Positions 5,270 through 5,571 of a DNA stretch of 5,571 nucleotides are shown piece after piece. This stretch comes from Hyphomicrobiales bacterium (lineage in GTDB: Bacteria > Pseudomonadota > Alphaproteobacteria > Rhodobacterales > Rhodobacteraceae). A program made the position numbers and the translations under genes. Positions within the stretch are counted from its first letter, which is position 1, and each line of letters begins with the position of its first letter. The stretch spans positions 1 through 5,571 of the forward strand of contig PWLT01000311.1 in the NCBI GenBank assembly GCA_003558415.1, read 5' to 3'. A model generated the notes under the pieces. The model saw only the letters and a list, made by a program, of their open reading frames with translations, searched no databases and was not told the DNA's origin.

Positions 5270-5571
5270 GCGTGTTGCGTTGAATCGGACTCATACCAAC
5301 GGCCTCGGTCTGTGACTCGCGCGGGATTCCCTTCGGCTCGCCGCTGTGATTCCCTGCCACCGAAGCATGGAGGTTTCGATGGCGGTTGCGATCACACGGA
5401 CGGATTTGTCGGCGCGCGAGCTGCGGGCGGCGGCTTCGAAGGCGAAGGATGCCAAGGCGGCGCGGCGGATGCTCGCGCTCGCGCTGGTGCTGGAGGGAGC
5501 GGACCGCAAGACCGCCGCCGAGAGCTGTGGGATGGATCGGCAGACGTTGCGCGATTGGGTCCATCGCTACA
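5270..5571 (+). mobile_element. IS630-family insertion sequence, left part (truncated by window edge)
   Basis: The transposase N-terminus at 5379 identifies the element. The left boundary is placed at 5270 by two observations. A TA dinucleotide (5268-5269), the target of IS630/Tc1-mariner elements, immediately precedes it. The sequence from there (GCGTGTTGCGT, then ATCGGACTC) recurs as the inverted ends of the element at 2178-2358. The right end and the duplicated TA are outside the window, so the boundary is an inference and completeness is unknown. Confidence 0.6.
5379..5571 (+). CDS. IS630-family transposase, N-terminal part
   Basis: The frame runs from ATG 5379 to the window edge (64 residues). 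A good Shine-Dalgarno GGAGG (5369-5373) lies 5 nt before it, which decides this start over the in-frame ATG at 5367 that overlaps the SD. Residues 1-64 begin MAVAITRTDLSARELRAAAS and include KAARRMLALALVLEG and a helix-turn-helix at about 44-64 (TAAESCGMDRQTLRDWVHRY). This matches the N-terminal DNA-binding region of IS630-type transposases common in alphaproteobacteria. The DDE catalytic domain lies outside the window, so activity cannot be assessed. Confidence 0.88.
   Translation, partial: MAVAITRTDLSARELRAAASKAKDAKAARRMLALALVLEGADRKTAAESCGMDRQTLRDWVHRY

Noticed and set aside
4940..5334. Direct 10-mer GATTCCCTTC shared by the tRNA T arm (4940-4949) and 5325-5334, as a possible attachment-site duplication
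   Set aside because: It is only 10 nt, does not extend to the tRNA 3' end, and the second copy lies inside the IS. Chance is the simplest explanation.
4866..5564. 232-codon minus-strand frame
   Set aside because: It reads antisense through the complete tRNA-Gly, giving the familiar false GNRTLVVSLGSC peptide, and then through the transposase start.

Overview
The window is GC-rich DNA from an alphaproteobacterium, most probably a member of the Rhodobacteraceae (roseobacter-type). The best support is the IalB-family protein and the tRNA-Gly(CCC) sequence, both of which look typical of that group. The conserved protein joined to xerD and the HlyC/CorC-type membrane protein point the same way. 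All convincing genes read on the + strand.

Layout. Bases 1-2147 hold a two-gene unit: a conserved protein of unknown function (5' end outside the window), then a full-length XerD tyrosine recombinase starting 2 nt after its stop. Bases 2148-2485 carry no convincing gene. They contain a ~181-bp element with ~23-bp inverted ends, internal hairpins, and a good promoter for the next gene. Bases 2486-3802 encode an intact DUF21/CBS/CorC_HlyC membrane protein.

Bases 3803-4218 are intergenic but dense in signals. In order they hold a hairpin, a pyrimidine-rich single strand, a strong intrinsic terminator, a promoter-like pair, a second strong terminator that would end a ~68-nt orphan RNA, and the promoter of the next gene. 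A 19-nt near-perfect inverted repeat links the two terminator units. Bases 4219-4830 encode a secreted IalB-family protein. A tRNA-Gly(CCC) with its own promoter follows at 4886-4959.

From 4960 on the DNA looks accessory. About 310 bp has no gene, then comes what I take to be the left part of an IS630-family element with the transposase N-terminus running off the window edge. Its inferred end sequence closely matches the ends of the 181-bp element downstream of xerD, so that element may be an IS-derived, non-autonomous repeat.

The genes are mostly independent housekeeping functions: chromosome dimer resolution, membrane ion homeostasis, a periplasmic protein and a tRNA. No new multi-gene system is visible. 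The best leads are the two non-coding regions: the MITE-like element and the paired terminator/small-RNA locus.
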